From Anagrus nilaparvatae (taxonomy: Eukaryota > Arthropoda > Insecta > Hymenoptera > Mymaridae): a stretch of DNA of 64,000 nt. The notes beneath the pieces are model-generated. The model was not told the DNA's origin, did not search any database, and saw only the letters and a program-made list of their open reading frames with translations. The DNA lies in the NCBI GenBank assembly GCA_022575985.1, contig JAKSXM010000272.1, forward strand, positions 4,898,001 to 4,962,000, read 5' to 3'. The translations under genes and the position numbers were made by a program. Position 1 is the first letter of the stretch, and each line of letters begins with the position of its first letter. Positions 36,700-48,200 of the stretch are shown here, piece after piece.

Positions 36700-36800
36700 C
36701 AGTCGTCCCTCCTTATACGTGGGTTTCGCAAATACGCGGGAGGCCCGTTTTAAAATTCCCTCCACATACGCAGATTCTGCCCTCTCAATACGCGGGTTCA
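36700..36800 (+). mobile_element. pogo/Tigger-like terminal fragment
   Basis: After a TA dinucleotide the sequence CAGTCGTCCCTCCTTATACG, then TGGGTTTCGCAAATACGCGG, closely resembles the termini of pogo-group Tc1/mariner elements (Tigger/MER2-type ends in mammals). The matching inverted end was not found, and the palindrome at 36926 begins soon after, so only a left-end fragment remains. The family is inferred from remembered consensus ends. Confidence 0.45.
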
Positions 36801-36925
36801 AATTCCAGGTCATTTTTTTTATCACAATATTTTGTTTGTAACAAATAAAAAAACTTTATCATCAACATCTTTAATGCATGACTGTACGTAATATTCCTCA
36901 ATTTTTAGAGCTCATTTTTTAAAAA

Positions 36926-39229
36926 AGACCCGCGTAGTTTTAGATTATTTGACACAAATATGGGCCAAACAATTTGCCATATATGGGATATTGTATTTCC
37001 CATATATGAGAAAATGTATTTCCCAAATATCGCCAATGATTATTGGCCATATATGGGCAGAATATTTAAACTTGATTTTTAAAATCTTTTAATTTTTATA
37101 ATATTTATAAGTATTTTAATATTTTAATGAAGTAAAACGAAATAAAAAATTTTCTGTTTTAAAAAAACGTATTTATTTGATCAGACTATTATTTTTTTAC
37201 AATACAAAAAGTTAACACTTTAATAAAAAGTAAAAAATACTAACATAAATTATGCTCTAAATTTTAAGTAAAAAAATACTAAATTCCTTTTTGACTGTCA
37301 GAATATTCAAACATCAGATTGGATTGCCTCTTGACCAATGGAACCTGTAACATAAATAAGAGCAATTTTTTCGTTACTTTACTTTTAAGAAATCAAAATT
37401 AACGACATTTATAAATTTTAAATATTAATTGCTCTGGAAATGCACAATCGAAAGTACCCAAACGAAGACTTATTTTTAAAAATTCTTAAAATACCTCAAA
37501 TTTGAATTAAAAAAATCTTAGAATATTTAGAATTCAATTTTATCAAAGAAATTTTATTAAAGATTTCATTTTTAACCAACTAAAATCTTTACTAGTTAAG
37601 CTGCTGAAATTAATTCCCATAAAAATTTCAGCCAGAAAATTGGTAAAAAAAAAAGATTAAAAATAAAGTTTTTCAATCATACCTGAAATTAATTTAGCGA
37701 CTTCGTGACTTTGAGTAATATGGATCTAAATTTATCATGCCTGGATCTAGAGCCTGGAGTATATTAGAAGCTGATTAGATGCCAAGATTTATTCCGCGAG
37801 GTTATTTTTTCTGGAAAATAAGGATTTTTTTTCTTCAAAAATTTAGGGTTATAATAATCATTCGAAAAAAAAATAAAAATAAATAACTGTTTATTGTAAC
37901 TTACATTTATTATTATTTTATTTTGCACAATTTTTCTTTTCGTGTAGTTTTATTCTTCTAATTTTTTCCTCGATTTTCTTTCAATAATAACGATAATAAT
38001 ACAATTTTTCTTAAAATTTTCTTAATAAAAACTAAACATAACATATTTAACCCCAAATTTGTGGAATTCTAGTTTCATAATTTATCATAAATTGACAACT
38101 TCTGCATGTTCAAATAATGCTGTTTTTCGAGGCGATTAATGTTTATATCGGTAGTTATTAATTATTAAAAAAAATAATTTAACAATTATTGAAAGAAGGT
38201 CAGAAGAATAAAGCTACACGAAAAGAAAAATTGTACAAAATAAAATAATAATAAATGTAAGTTACAATAAAAAGTTATTTATTTTTATTTTTTTTTTCGA
38301 ATGATTATTATAACCCTAAATTTTTGAAGAAAAAAAATCCTTATTTTCCAGAAAAAATAACCTCGCGGAATAAATCTTGGCATCTAATCAGCTTCTAATA
38401 TAATCCAGGCTCCAGATCCAGGCATGATAAATTTAGATCCATATTACTCAAAGTCACGAAGTCGCTAAATTAATTTCAGGTATGATTGAAAAATTTTATT
38501 TTTAATCTTTTTTTTTTACCAATTTTCTGGCTGAAATTTTTATGGGAATTAATTTCAGCAGCTTAACTAGTAAAGATTTTAGTTGGTTAAAAATGAAATC
38601 TTTAATAAAATTTCTTTGATAAAATTGAATTCTAAATATTCTAAGATTTTTTTAATTCAAATTTGAGGTATTTTAAGAATTTTTAAAAATAAGTCTTCGT
38701 TTGGGTACTTTCGATTGTGCATTTCCAGAGCAATTAATATTTAAAATTTATAAATGTCGTTAATTTTGATTTCTTAAAAGTAAAGTAACGAAAAAATTGC
38801 TCTTATTTATGTTACAGGTTCCATTGGTCAAGAGGCAATCCAATCTGATGTTTGAATATTCTGACAGTCAAAAAGGAATTTAGTATTTTTTTACTTAAAA
38901 TTTAGAGCATAATTTATGTTAGTATTTTTTACTTTTTATTAAAGTGTTAACTTTTTGTATTGTAAAAAAATAATAGTCTGATCAAATAAATACGTTTTTT
39001 TAAAACAGAAAATTTTTTATTTCGTTTTACTTCATTAAAATATTAAAATACTTATAAATATTATAAAAATTAAAAGATTTTAAAAATCAAGTTTAAATAT
39101 TCTGCCCATATATGGCCAATAATCATTGGCGATATTTGGGAAATACATTTTCTCATATATGGGAAATACAATATCCCATATATGGCAAATTGTTTGGCCC
39201 ATATTTGTGTCAAATAATCTAAAACTGCG
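36926..39229. repeat. 2.3 kb palindrome with CCATATATGG motifs
   Basis: Arms of about 1.07 kb (about 36926-38000 and 38180-39229; coordinate sum about 76,155) are nearly identical inverses around a spacer of about 180 bp. Each outer end carries a cluster of ATATGG motifs, including CCATATATGG (the CArG-box consensus), in a 150-bp patch. No duplication or coding sequence is evident. It could be a MITE-derived palindrome or a source of long hairpin RNA. Confidence 0.8.
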
Positions 39230-39721
39230 CGGGAGAGCTTTATTTTTTTACTAACATTTAAATTTTACTTTAAAATAAGGATTTGAATTTATAAATTTAT
39301 AAATTGGAGATCTTTGGTGTAGAAGTCCCTAGGGATCTTTGATGCAGATTTTTAGAGAATTTATTGTAAAAATTAATAAAAAAATAAATTCAAATTATTT
39401 AAAAAACAATAATAATTTGAAAATTTAATTAATTTTGTTTACTTTGAAATGTCATAAGCAGCATGATTTCTATAATAAAAATTTGAATATAAATATTTGG
39501 ATATAAATATTGATATTATGAACACAATAGATACTTAATTATCAGTGTTATAAGTGAACATGTCCCATGCTCGTTGTTTGTGTAGTTACACAAACCGGTT
39601 AAAAATTTTTTTGTAATTTATAAATTATTTATAAAATATTTTATCAATTTGTTTTGGTTCCTCAATGAGGAACCTTTGTGATGGGTCAAATTTTGATTTT
39701 TGATTTTTTGACAGTTAAGCA

Positions 39722-40110
39722 CACTGTAAAAAGTAACTTCCTTATATTATCAAAAAAATTAGAAAATTTTCGAAAAATTAGTAAATTTTCAAAAAAAATT
39801 TGTAAATATTTGAAAAAAATCGTAAATTTACTAAATTTAGTTTATTAACAAAAATTTCGAGTATTTTCGATTTTTTTTGTGAATCCGTAAGAAAAATTGA
39901 TAATTTACCATTTCTTTTCGAAAATTTACAAAAAATAATTGTGAATTTGCAACTTTTTTCGTAAATGCACAAAAAAAAATCGAGAATTCTCGAATTTTTC
40001 GATAATATACTAAATTTAGTAAATTTACGATTTTTTTCGAATATTTACAAATTTTTTTGAAAATAATTACTAATTTTATTGTTAATATAAGGGAGTTACT
40101 TTTTACAGTG
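39722..40110. mobile_element. CACTGTAAAAAGTAAC-family MITE, complete copy (389 bp)
   Basis: This is the best-preserved member. The left end is CACTGTAAAAAGTAACTTCC and the right end is its inverse GGGAGTTACTTTTTACAGTG. Inside, TTTCGAAAAATTAGTAAATT, CGAGAATTCTCG-type palindromes and GTAAATTTAC recur, so either strand folds on itself. There is no ORF of its own; the minus-strand frames at 39778-40274 translate the repeat. Confidence 0.8.
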
Positions 40111-40158
40111 CACGTTTTGGGACCCCAGGAAGCTAAAAAACCGGTTTTTAAAAAAGTA

Positions 40159-40184
40159 TGTATGTGTGTGTGTGTGTGTGTGTG
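40159..40184 (+). repeat. (TG)n microsatellite
   Basis: An uninterrupted TG dinucleotide run of about 12 units, preceded by two TATG units. It is adjacent to the MITE at 39722-40110. Confidence 0.9.
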
Positions 40185-41651
40185 AAATTTGGGTGAAATT
40201 TCACAACCGGTTGTGGCCGTAATGGCCATTATGGAATTAAGACCTAATTTTTTTTTCAAAAATTTTTTCATCAAAAAATCTATTGTTTTTTTTTTTTTAA
40301 TTTGGATGTAATACCTAATTTATTTCCATGAAAGTACTTATATTTGAAAGTACGATTTTTACTTGATATCTCGAATCTGATAATTAATTTTTTGAAAATT
40401 TGTTCCAAAATTTTTGATCAATAAAAGTAACTTTTAAAAGTTAATAGAAATGTATGTATGATTGCATGCTTGTAATCGGTGATATCTGTGGCACATTGAA
40501 GTATTAAGCTCATTGTTTGAGAGGAACCTTAGTGCCAGCTAGTTGGCAGGGTATTTTTTTTTTATATTAACAAAGGGGTAATAAAACCAAAACTATGTAG
40601 TTAATTTTTTAATATTTTTTATTTTTATTTATTTAACGTTTTTGTGTGCTAAAGACGCACTTTATTATTTTGTGTTTCATGATTATTAATTTTATTTATT
40701 TTTGTGTGCTTTTAAAAGCGCTTGATTATTTTTTTCTTGGAGTAAAGAAGAAAATAAAGGAATAAGTTTTTTTTTTAATTATAAATTGATTATAAGATGA
40801 TTTAAACAGTATAAATACTGTTATCGTTCCAAATATTAAAAAGATTTTAGTAGGAAATTTATTATGAATAATAAATGCGATCTTTTTGGAACAAGATATT
40901 TCTTTAATGTTTTTACATCGACGTTTCGGAGATCTGTGTCTCCCTTTTCAAGATCTGAAAATACAATGCATACAATTTATATAAACAAATTTTTAACAAA
41001 ATTAATTCCTATTAAACCGAAATTCCTTTTTCTATTTTAATGGGTTGAGGATGTGACAGCCTTTTTGCAATCGCTGGTGCTGTTTTCATGATATATCTGT
41101 TTATATTGTTGTTATTTACTGTTTTAAATTGCTGTTCGCTTACAAATTCACTTCTTTTCATTGTAAATGATGTGATGAGAAATTTATAAGTTACTTACTC
41201 TGTTTTCATTTCTTCTTAATGTAAATTGCCATTTTCCCCTTTACTATTCAAAATAAATTTTTGGGATTTCTCCCTATTTTTTTTTTCTTCACTATTCAAT
41301 ATATTTTAAGCAAAAAACGGCATTTTCATCAAGACTATTTTTATTACTGTTTTCAATATCTATTATTATATCAATTGTTTGTATATTTTAAACTCTTGTT
41401 TTATAAATGCTATATTTGATCTATACAAGCCACATTTCTAACCTAACTTTTTCTCAACTTTTTTCTTTCTTTTAATCTTGATTTAATTTTTATGCTGGAG
41501 TTTTTCTTTTATTTTCATTTATTTAATAAGTTTTATTTGGACACTTATGACAGATTTTTCTGGTATCTTTTAAACTTTTTCTGTAAATAATAACTATTTT
41601 TCACGGAGCTATTTTATAACGTGACTATGCGCTTTCGCGCCCATTGAGTCC

Positions 41652-41818
41652 GACCCTTCCCCACTCTAAAGAAATTTTTATCGTTCTCTTATTGGCAGAT
41701 TTAAATTCCGGACCTAAAGTTACAGAAATTTCCGTTATCAGCGCTAATTTTTAACTTCTGTCATTGGTGCCGGACCTAAATTTAAACAAGGAGTGGGGAA
41801 GGGTCAGACTCAATACCC
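41652..41818. repeat. Small inverted repeat inside the Penelope-like remnant
   Basis: GAGTCCGACCCTTCCCCACTC near 41655-41675 reappears inverted, with one change, near 41792-41813. The GC-rich ends enclose about 120 bp that also contain two versions of 'CCGGACCTAAA'. It looks like a nested MITE. No duplication could be set. Confidence 0.5.
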
Positions 41819-42869
41819 TCTCTCCAGCATTTTTTTTATAATTTTTAATTAATAATTAATTGCGTTTATTTATTTACTTACATTTTTTATTCTATTATGT
41901 AAATTATATAAAAACACATAATAAAAAAAAAACTAATAAAGCAATAAAAAAAAGGTCTTTTCAAGTGGGATAATAAAAAAAAAAAAGGAACAGATGTTTC
42001 ATAAATATACATCGAAAATTAACGAAAACGCCGACAACCCCTATGTATAAGCATATGAGATGGCTGATTTATGAAAACTCGCAGAAAATGAATTTTCACG
42101 AAATTGTGACCTATACCGATGGATTCCTTGTTATGAAAAACTCGGAAATGCTTGATCTGAAAAAAATCGCTCCGTTGGTTTTTTAGATAGCCGAAGCATA
42201 CAACGCGTTTAAATATATAGGATATAATAATTAACTTACGAAAATTTTAAAAAATATCTTTTTGAATTAGAAACATAATATTATACAATAAACATTATAA
42301 AATTTTTTAAAAAAAATTTTTTATATATTTATAGAAAACAATAATAAACTGTAATTTTAGTTATAAGAGTTTCTGTTCTCACTGCTAATGAAGTACTAAA
42401 ATCTATTAAATTGAAAAAGTTTAAAGGTTCACCGATTCATACGTTAACAAAAATTTTTTTATTATTAGACAAAGAGAAAAAAGTTTTTTTATATATTGAA
42501 AGAATTTGAGTAAGATAAACAAAATTGATATTTTTTTTAATTACTAATGTATAGGAATCAAGGGTTAAGAGTTTATAGCTCAAGTACCTAGAAATTACAT
42601 AAAGTATATAAATTTAAAGATCTTATGTCACAGCTGTAATTTTATGTAGCTCTAATGAGAGAGAAATATTTTTTTCTTTGATTTTTTTCTTTAACGTATT
42701 TTTAAACTATTTTTTATATAAAAAACGCGAAACAAAGTTTTAAAATCGTTATAAAAAAGCAAAACAGCAAAAACAACAAAAACAAATTTTTTATTTAAAA
42801 ATATTATTAAAATATTAAATCATTTATTCGTTTTATTGTATTATCGTCTAAATTTTTTATATTATCTAA

Positions 42870-43181
42870 TTAGGAAAGTTTTTTATTAATTAAATCTATA
42901 GTATTTTTGTAATAATATTTCAGGTTTTGAGTGTCTTGCATACGGTTAAGTGTTGACTTACAGTCGTGTATATGGAGCATTTCAGAAAACAGTCTCCGGT
43001 ATAACTTTTTTTGTTGATCAAGTATTTTTATTGATTTTAAATTAAAATTTATTTTATGTTTTTTTGACTTCCTGTGGATATGAAATATTGAGTCTTTTTT
43101 TCGATTTTTATATGCTTTTTTGTGTTCATTAACACGTTTGTAAAGTTTTCTGCTAGTTTGGCCTATGAAACTCTTATAACT
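42870..43181 (-). pseudogene. GIY-YIG endonuclease domain fragment of a Penelope-like element
   Basis: A 103-codon minus-strand frame ends at TAA (42870-42872). It begins SYKSFIGQTSRKLYKRVNEH and continues through KKAYKNRKKDS, IFHIHRKSKK and RRLFSEMLHIHDC. 'FIGQTSRKLYKRVNEHK' matches the core of the GIY-YIG nuclease at the C-terminus of Penelope-like reverse transcriptases, with the usual YIG reduced to FIG. There is no start codon, and the upstream RT is replaced by the inverted repeat at 43173-43312. I infer a dead fragment. Confidence 0.6.
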
Positions 43182-43805
43182 AAAATTACAGTTTATTATT
43201 GTTTTCTATAAAATATATAAAAAATTTTTTTAAAAAAATTGTATAATGTTTATTGTATAATATTATGTTTCTAATTCAAAAAGATATTTTTTAAAATTTT
43301 CGTAAGTTAATTATTATATATATAATTATTTTGAAAATTTAGTTTTTCTGTAATAAAAAAATTTTGTAAAAAATTGTTTATATAAATTGTATGCATTGTA
43401 TTTTTTAGATCTTGAAAAGGGAGACACAGATCTCCGAAACGTCGATGTAAAAACATTAAAGAAATATCTTGTTCCAAAAAGATCGCATTTATTATTCATA
43501 ATAAATTCCTACTAAAATCTTTTTAATATTTGGAACGACAACAGTATTTATACTGTTTAAATCATCTTATAAAAGAATAAAAAATGAGCATTTTTGGAAT
43601 TATTAAATTATAATAATATAAAAATTTGTTATTAATTTTTTTAATCCGAAAATAATTATAATTCATGAATTTGAAGATGATTAATAAATATATCTTTAAT
43701 ATTTTTTCACTGATTTTAAATTCTAACGATTTTTTAAGTTTATTGTATTTATGACAGTTGCATAAAAATATGTTCACATTCTTGACATTCAAAAAAATTT
43801 ACTTC

Positions 43806-44714
43806 TTAATGAATTTTTCTATGATATTTAAGATAATCCAGTCGAATAAATGCTTTATTACAATCTTGACATTTATATGGTTTTTCACCTGTATGTATTC
43901 TTTTATGTAGTGATAAATGATTTGATGTACTAAATTCTTTTTTACATTCATTACATCTCCAGTATGAGTAAATGAGTGAGATTTTAGATGTTGTGATAAT
44001 CTAAAGACCTTATTGCATATTTCACACTTGTAGGACTTTTCTCCTGTATGAATTTTCATGTGATCTTTTAAAGCACTACCATTTGTAAAGCCGCTATCAC
44101 ATACTTGATTGACACTTATAAGGCAATTCACCCGCGTGAGATCTCAAGTGAATTATGAAATGAGGAGATTGACGAAAAGACTTTTCACATATATCGCATT
44201 TGTATGGTTTTTCACCTGTATGAGTTCTATTGTGCAATCTAAGGCCAGCAGATTGAGCAAAGGTTTTCTCACAATTATCACATTTATATGGTTTTTCTCC
44301 AGTATGAATTCTTAGATGGCCTTTGAGATAATCTGCCCGAGCAAAAGATTTATCACATTCTGTACACTTGTAAGGCTTCTCACCAGTATGTATTCTTTTG
44401 TGAGATAAAAGGGCGCTAGAATCAACAAAATGTTTTCCACAAAGACCACATTCATAAGGTTTTTCTCCAGTATGAGTTCTTAAATGCCTTTTTAAAGCAT
44501 CCGAATAAGCAAATTTTGTTCCACACTCGTTACAGTTATAGGGCTTTTCTCCCGTATGAACTTTTTGATGTGTATTAAGATTACTTTTTTGATTAAACTT
44601 TTTTCCACATTTACCACATGCATAAGGTTTTTCTCCTTTGTGAATAAGTTTATGAGTCTGAAAACCAACGATACTACTGAAATCTTTTTCACATTCTTCA
44701 CAGTGAAAAACCAT
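43806..44714 (-). pseudogene. C2H2 zinc-finger gene, intronless, with two frameshift lesions
   Basis: From ATG 44714 an open frame of 205 codons encodes seven C2H2 fingers with TGEKPY linkers. It stops at 44097-44099. Just before the stop, a 4-bp tandem duplication (TTGATTGA, 44105-44112 on the plus strand) shifts the frame. Past it, fingers 8 and 9 resume in another frame ([35 protein letters not shown]). A second lesion at about 43956, where 13 linker bases appear missing, shifts into a third frame. That frame encodes fingers 10 and 11 and ends at TAA 43806-43808. So an 11-finger protein has been reduced to at most a 7-finger one. The absence of introns fits either a retrocopy or a single-exon gene. 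The truncated product could still bind DNA, and ortholog identity is unclear. Confidence 0.8.
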
Positions 44715-44730
44715 TTTTTTTTATACAAAA

Positions 44731-45005
44731 GTTAAATAAGTTAACTCTTTCCTGAGGAATTGTTCCCACCACAAGTCACGTGATACACGCTTTACGCAGT
44801 ATATTTTACTTTATTTATTTAATATATTAATTTATTTAAAATAAAATATTTGATAAATCATTTGTAAATAACTAATATTTTTATATTTAATGAATAAAAA
44901 CAATTTTAAACGTTACTACATAGCTCTAGTACTACTCCATACACGCATACTAATGTAAGTCACACAGAGAACGATTTAGGGAGATTCCTCAGGAAAGAGT
45001 TCAAG
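44731..45005. repeat. Short TIR element next to the zinc-finger start
   Basis: AACTCTTTCCTGAGGAATTG near 44735 returns inverted at about 44982-45003 (ATTCCTCAGGAAAGAGTT). The roughly 230 bp between are AT-rich and include CACGTG. It directly abuts the 5' end of the zinc-finger frame and may carry or have replaced its promoter. Confidence 0.5.
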
Positions 45006-45102
45006 TAATTATTATAATTAACTATTAAAAATAAAAAAAAAATAAGATTAAATTATTTCAATAACTGCTTGTAAAAATTATAAAATAAATTTATTATTAC
45101 AA

Positions 45103-45200
45103 AGAGCGATTTACACTGTCATGGTTAACTTACCCAAATATTAACTTAATTAACCAAGAGCAAATTGACAAAGACCCGTTTACACAGACAAAAAGTAAGC
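45103..45200 (+). repeat. Fold-back terminus-like sequence beside the right arm
   Basis: GAGCGATTTACACTGTCATGG, TTAACTT, CCAAATATTAACT and GACCCGTTTACACAGACAAA line up, with gaps, with the inverse of about 6150-6225 and with 4660-4700 in the fold-back array. The sequence lies just inside the inner border of the right arm (45235) and has no equivalent next to the left arm. Confidence 0.45.
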
Positions 45201-45234
45201 TTTTTGAGGTAAGTTGCTAAAAAAAATTTAACAT

Positions 45235-48200
45235 TTGGCACCCGGTTTTTGTGGCATATTTGCGTTTTAAGTACTAAAAAACTAAAAAAAACGAATGTTC
45301 ATAACTTTCTATTTTCCAAAATTTTAGAAAAAGGATAGTTATGATTATTCGTTTTTTTTTCACCTTTGATTCATTTTTCTCAGCCCTGAAAAGCTTAATC
45401 CTGTGTAGTTTTTTAATTCTTTTAGCTGAATATTATGAAAAAGTTTAGATGTCTTTAATCTGTATTGCGTTTCCATAGGTATTTCAACATTTTTATCTTT
45501 CATCGTGGCTCTGGTTATTTTGTTCGTTGGACATAATTGTACTGATGCATTAAGCTTTGAAGGAGTATTCAGCACAATTTTTGCTTTTTCCTGGAAATCA
45601 ATAACTTTGATTTCCCTTGAATTTTATGCAACTCATTTAAGGTGAAAAATTATTAAATAAAAGTTTTTTATAAGGAAAGGATAATGAATAGAAATTAAGA
45701 TTAACACTTAATATTTTTTTTCAGGTGTACTGAATTTGGTTTAATGGCAGGAATCATAAGAATGTTTGGGTTACTAGATACCGTAATTTATTAACATCTC
45801 GTGGTCCAAGTCATCTTGATGCCATCGGTTTTGACAGCATAATAGCTTTATATTTATTTCAAGTATCGCATGGTTAAAATTACCTCAAACTCACACTGTA
45901 TTTTAAATAAAAAAATATTTCGTGATATACTGTTTATCCACAATAGGAATTTCAAGGTTATGATTTGCAGAATTTTTTACATTTTTATCTGTGATTTACA
46001 TTGTAAAAAAAGAAACTCCCTTAGAGTAACAAAAAAAAAAATAGAATATTTTCGAAAAAATTTGTAAATATTCGATAAAAATTGTAACTTTACATATTTT
46101 TTCGTAAATTCAAAAAAAAAAAAAATTGAGAATCTTTATTATCGAATATTTACAAGTTTTTTCGATTTACCAATTTTTTGAAAATGTTCCAAAATTTTTG
46201 TTAACGTAAGGAAGTTACTTTTTACAGTGTACAAATTAAAGATCAATTATTATCATTTTAAAGATTCGATAAAAAGGGTGCAATAGTCATACAGAGGGAA
46301 CAGAGGGCTCGTTCAAAAAAAATGTAACGCTTAAAAATACCTTTTTTATGGATAGTTTATCTTAATTTAAGGGTGAAGGGGTTTGTGATCAACGATCAAA
46401 AGAAACCTATATTTTAGACACGATCTGGTGGTTGCTAGTAACAATACAACCCCTCCCCCCCTCCCCTTGTATTATGACCAGAGAGTATACCAGTTATTAA
46501 AGATATTGATGATTGTATTAAAAATGTCTGTACTGAAGATGTTTTTTAAATTTTTAATAACTGCAAATTTCTTTTTTTAAATAAAATTTTTTTTTTGGGA
46601 ATTATTTTTCTTATAGATGTATAATTACTTTTTTTTTAATGACCCCATATAATGTTAAAACTGTACTTATCTTTTGTTCTAATTTTCTATTTGTGGACAA
46701 AAGAAAGTATTAATCTTGCGTATTACTAATTATAAACCTAAAAACGTTATGTATATTATAAAGTTAGTTAGTTATTCTTTCCTATTAAAAATTTTTAAAT
46801 ATAAATTATTTCCATGAATGTTTAATAAAAAACAGTGTTTATCATTTAACATTAAAATTGTAAGTGTTAATTGTATAGTTTAATAGTTAAAATTGTATGG
46901 TTTAATAGTTAAAATCATATATTCTATTAAATGTATTAATGTCAACTAGATATTTTAACACTTGTTGAGAAGAGGTAAGCACTCATGTGTCATGTCATAA
47001 TAAAATTATAATCATAGAATCTAAAATTCCCAAAGAAAAATGAATAAATTTTGTTCTAATTAAAAATGTAAAAAATAAAAATAAATGTGTAAGATTGTAT
47101 CCAATAAACTTAAATGTACTTTGTAAACCTAAAAACCTAAGAGACCATCTTCTATTAGGTACTTTTATATTTTTTAGATTTTAGCAGGTAGGCCCTTGAT
47201 TTGAAAAATGAGATTTTTTTAATAATTATCTCCAAATACCTATACTTTTTGTTTGGTTGAAAACAAATATTATATCTGCTATAATGAAAATGCTTTCTGT
47301 TTGTTATACTATTTTATTTGTGTTCAATAATCCAAAAAATATAAATATTTGGAAGGCAATTTTATAAAATTCAAAACAAGGGCCCATCAGGGCTAATTTT
47401 AGATTTATAATAATAAAAATTTTTAGAATTCAATGTTTATGTTATTGACTACTTATTTATTATTCACTTTTATGATATTGATTTGCTTGGATAGCTAAAA
47501 CCTACCACTTTGCAGCTTTAACCACTCCAAAAATGATGTTCATAAAGTTGAAAAAAGGCATTAGAAATTTTTTTTTAGCGGGAAACTTTTGAGTTATTTT
47601 CACTTAAAGTTTAACACAAATTTGAATTTTCCCCCGAATTGACATAGAGTAGGAATTCGAATTTTTCATCAAATTTTACATCGAAAACCTACTTTTTTTT
47701 CTTTTTTTGTTTTCTAGAGCTTTTTTACGGGACTTTCAAAAATGGTAGCTGAGGAGAGAAATTTGACCAAAAAATTTTTTGGTCAAATCAGCATAGCACC
47801 CTCAAAATTTTTAGAAAACCTTCAAATTCTGGGAATCATCTATTTTTAAGTTGTTTTATCGGAAAAAAACCAAATTTCCTATTTTTGAGACCTGGCATAT
47901 CATTTTGTGCTTTTTATCCATGGAATTACCCAACCGTTAGTAAATTTACAACAAATTCGTGATTTTACGATTTTTTTTCGTAAATATACGAGAGGATCGT
48001 GAATTTACGAACTTTTGTAATATATTTACATCTAAAAAATCGTAAATTTACAAAAAAACATTGTAACTTTACTAGAAAAAACGTAAATTTTCTAAAAAAA
48101 TTTTTAAATTACGAAAAAATCGTCCGGGTATTCAAAAGTGGAGGAAAATGGGTATGTTTTTCCCGAATTTCCGACATGTTCCGGCCAGTTTAGATCACCC

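Larger units (their letters stand above)
40796..43567 (-). mobile_element. Penelope-like retroelement remnant with inverted terminal repeats
   Basis: The ends at about 40796-41010 and 43352-43567 are inverted copies of about 215 bp. A second inverted pair lies inside at 42232-42372 and 43173-43312. Each terminal block holds GGGAGACACAGATCTCC, which folds into a 5-bp stem, followed by GAAACGTCGATG. This is the stem II plus GAAAC arrangement of the hammerhead-ribozyme motif in Penelope-like elements, although the upstream CTGATGA core is degenerate (CTTGAAAAG). A GIY-YIG fragment (42870-43181) supports the assignment. No reverse-transcriptase domain was found, so the element is truncated and rearranged. 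Confidence 0.6.

Noticed and set aside
39778..40274. Two minus frames of 64 and 145 codons
   Set aside because: They translate the palindromic MITE and a TG microsatellite.
44492..44728. Alternative minus frame over the zinc-finger gene
   Set aside because: It is the out-of-frame reading of fingers 1-3.
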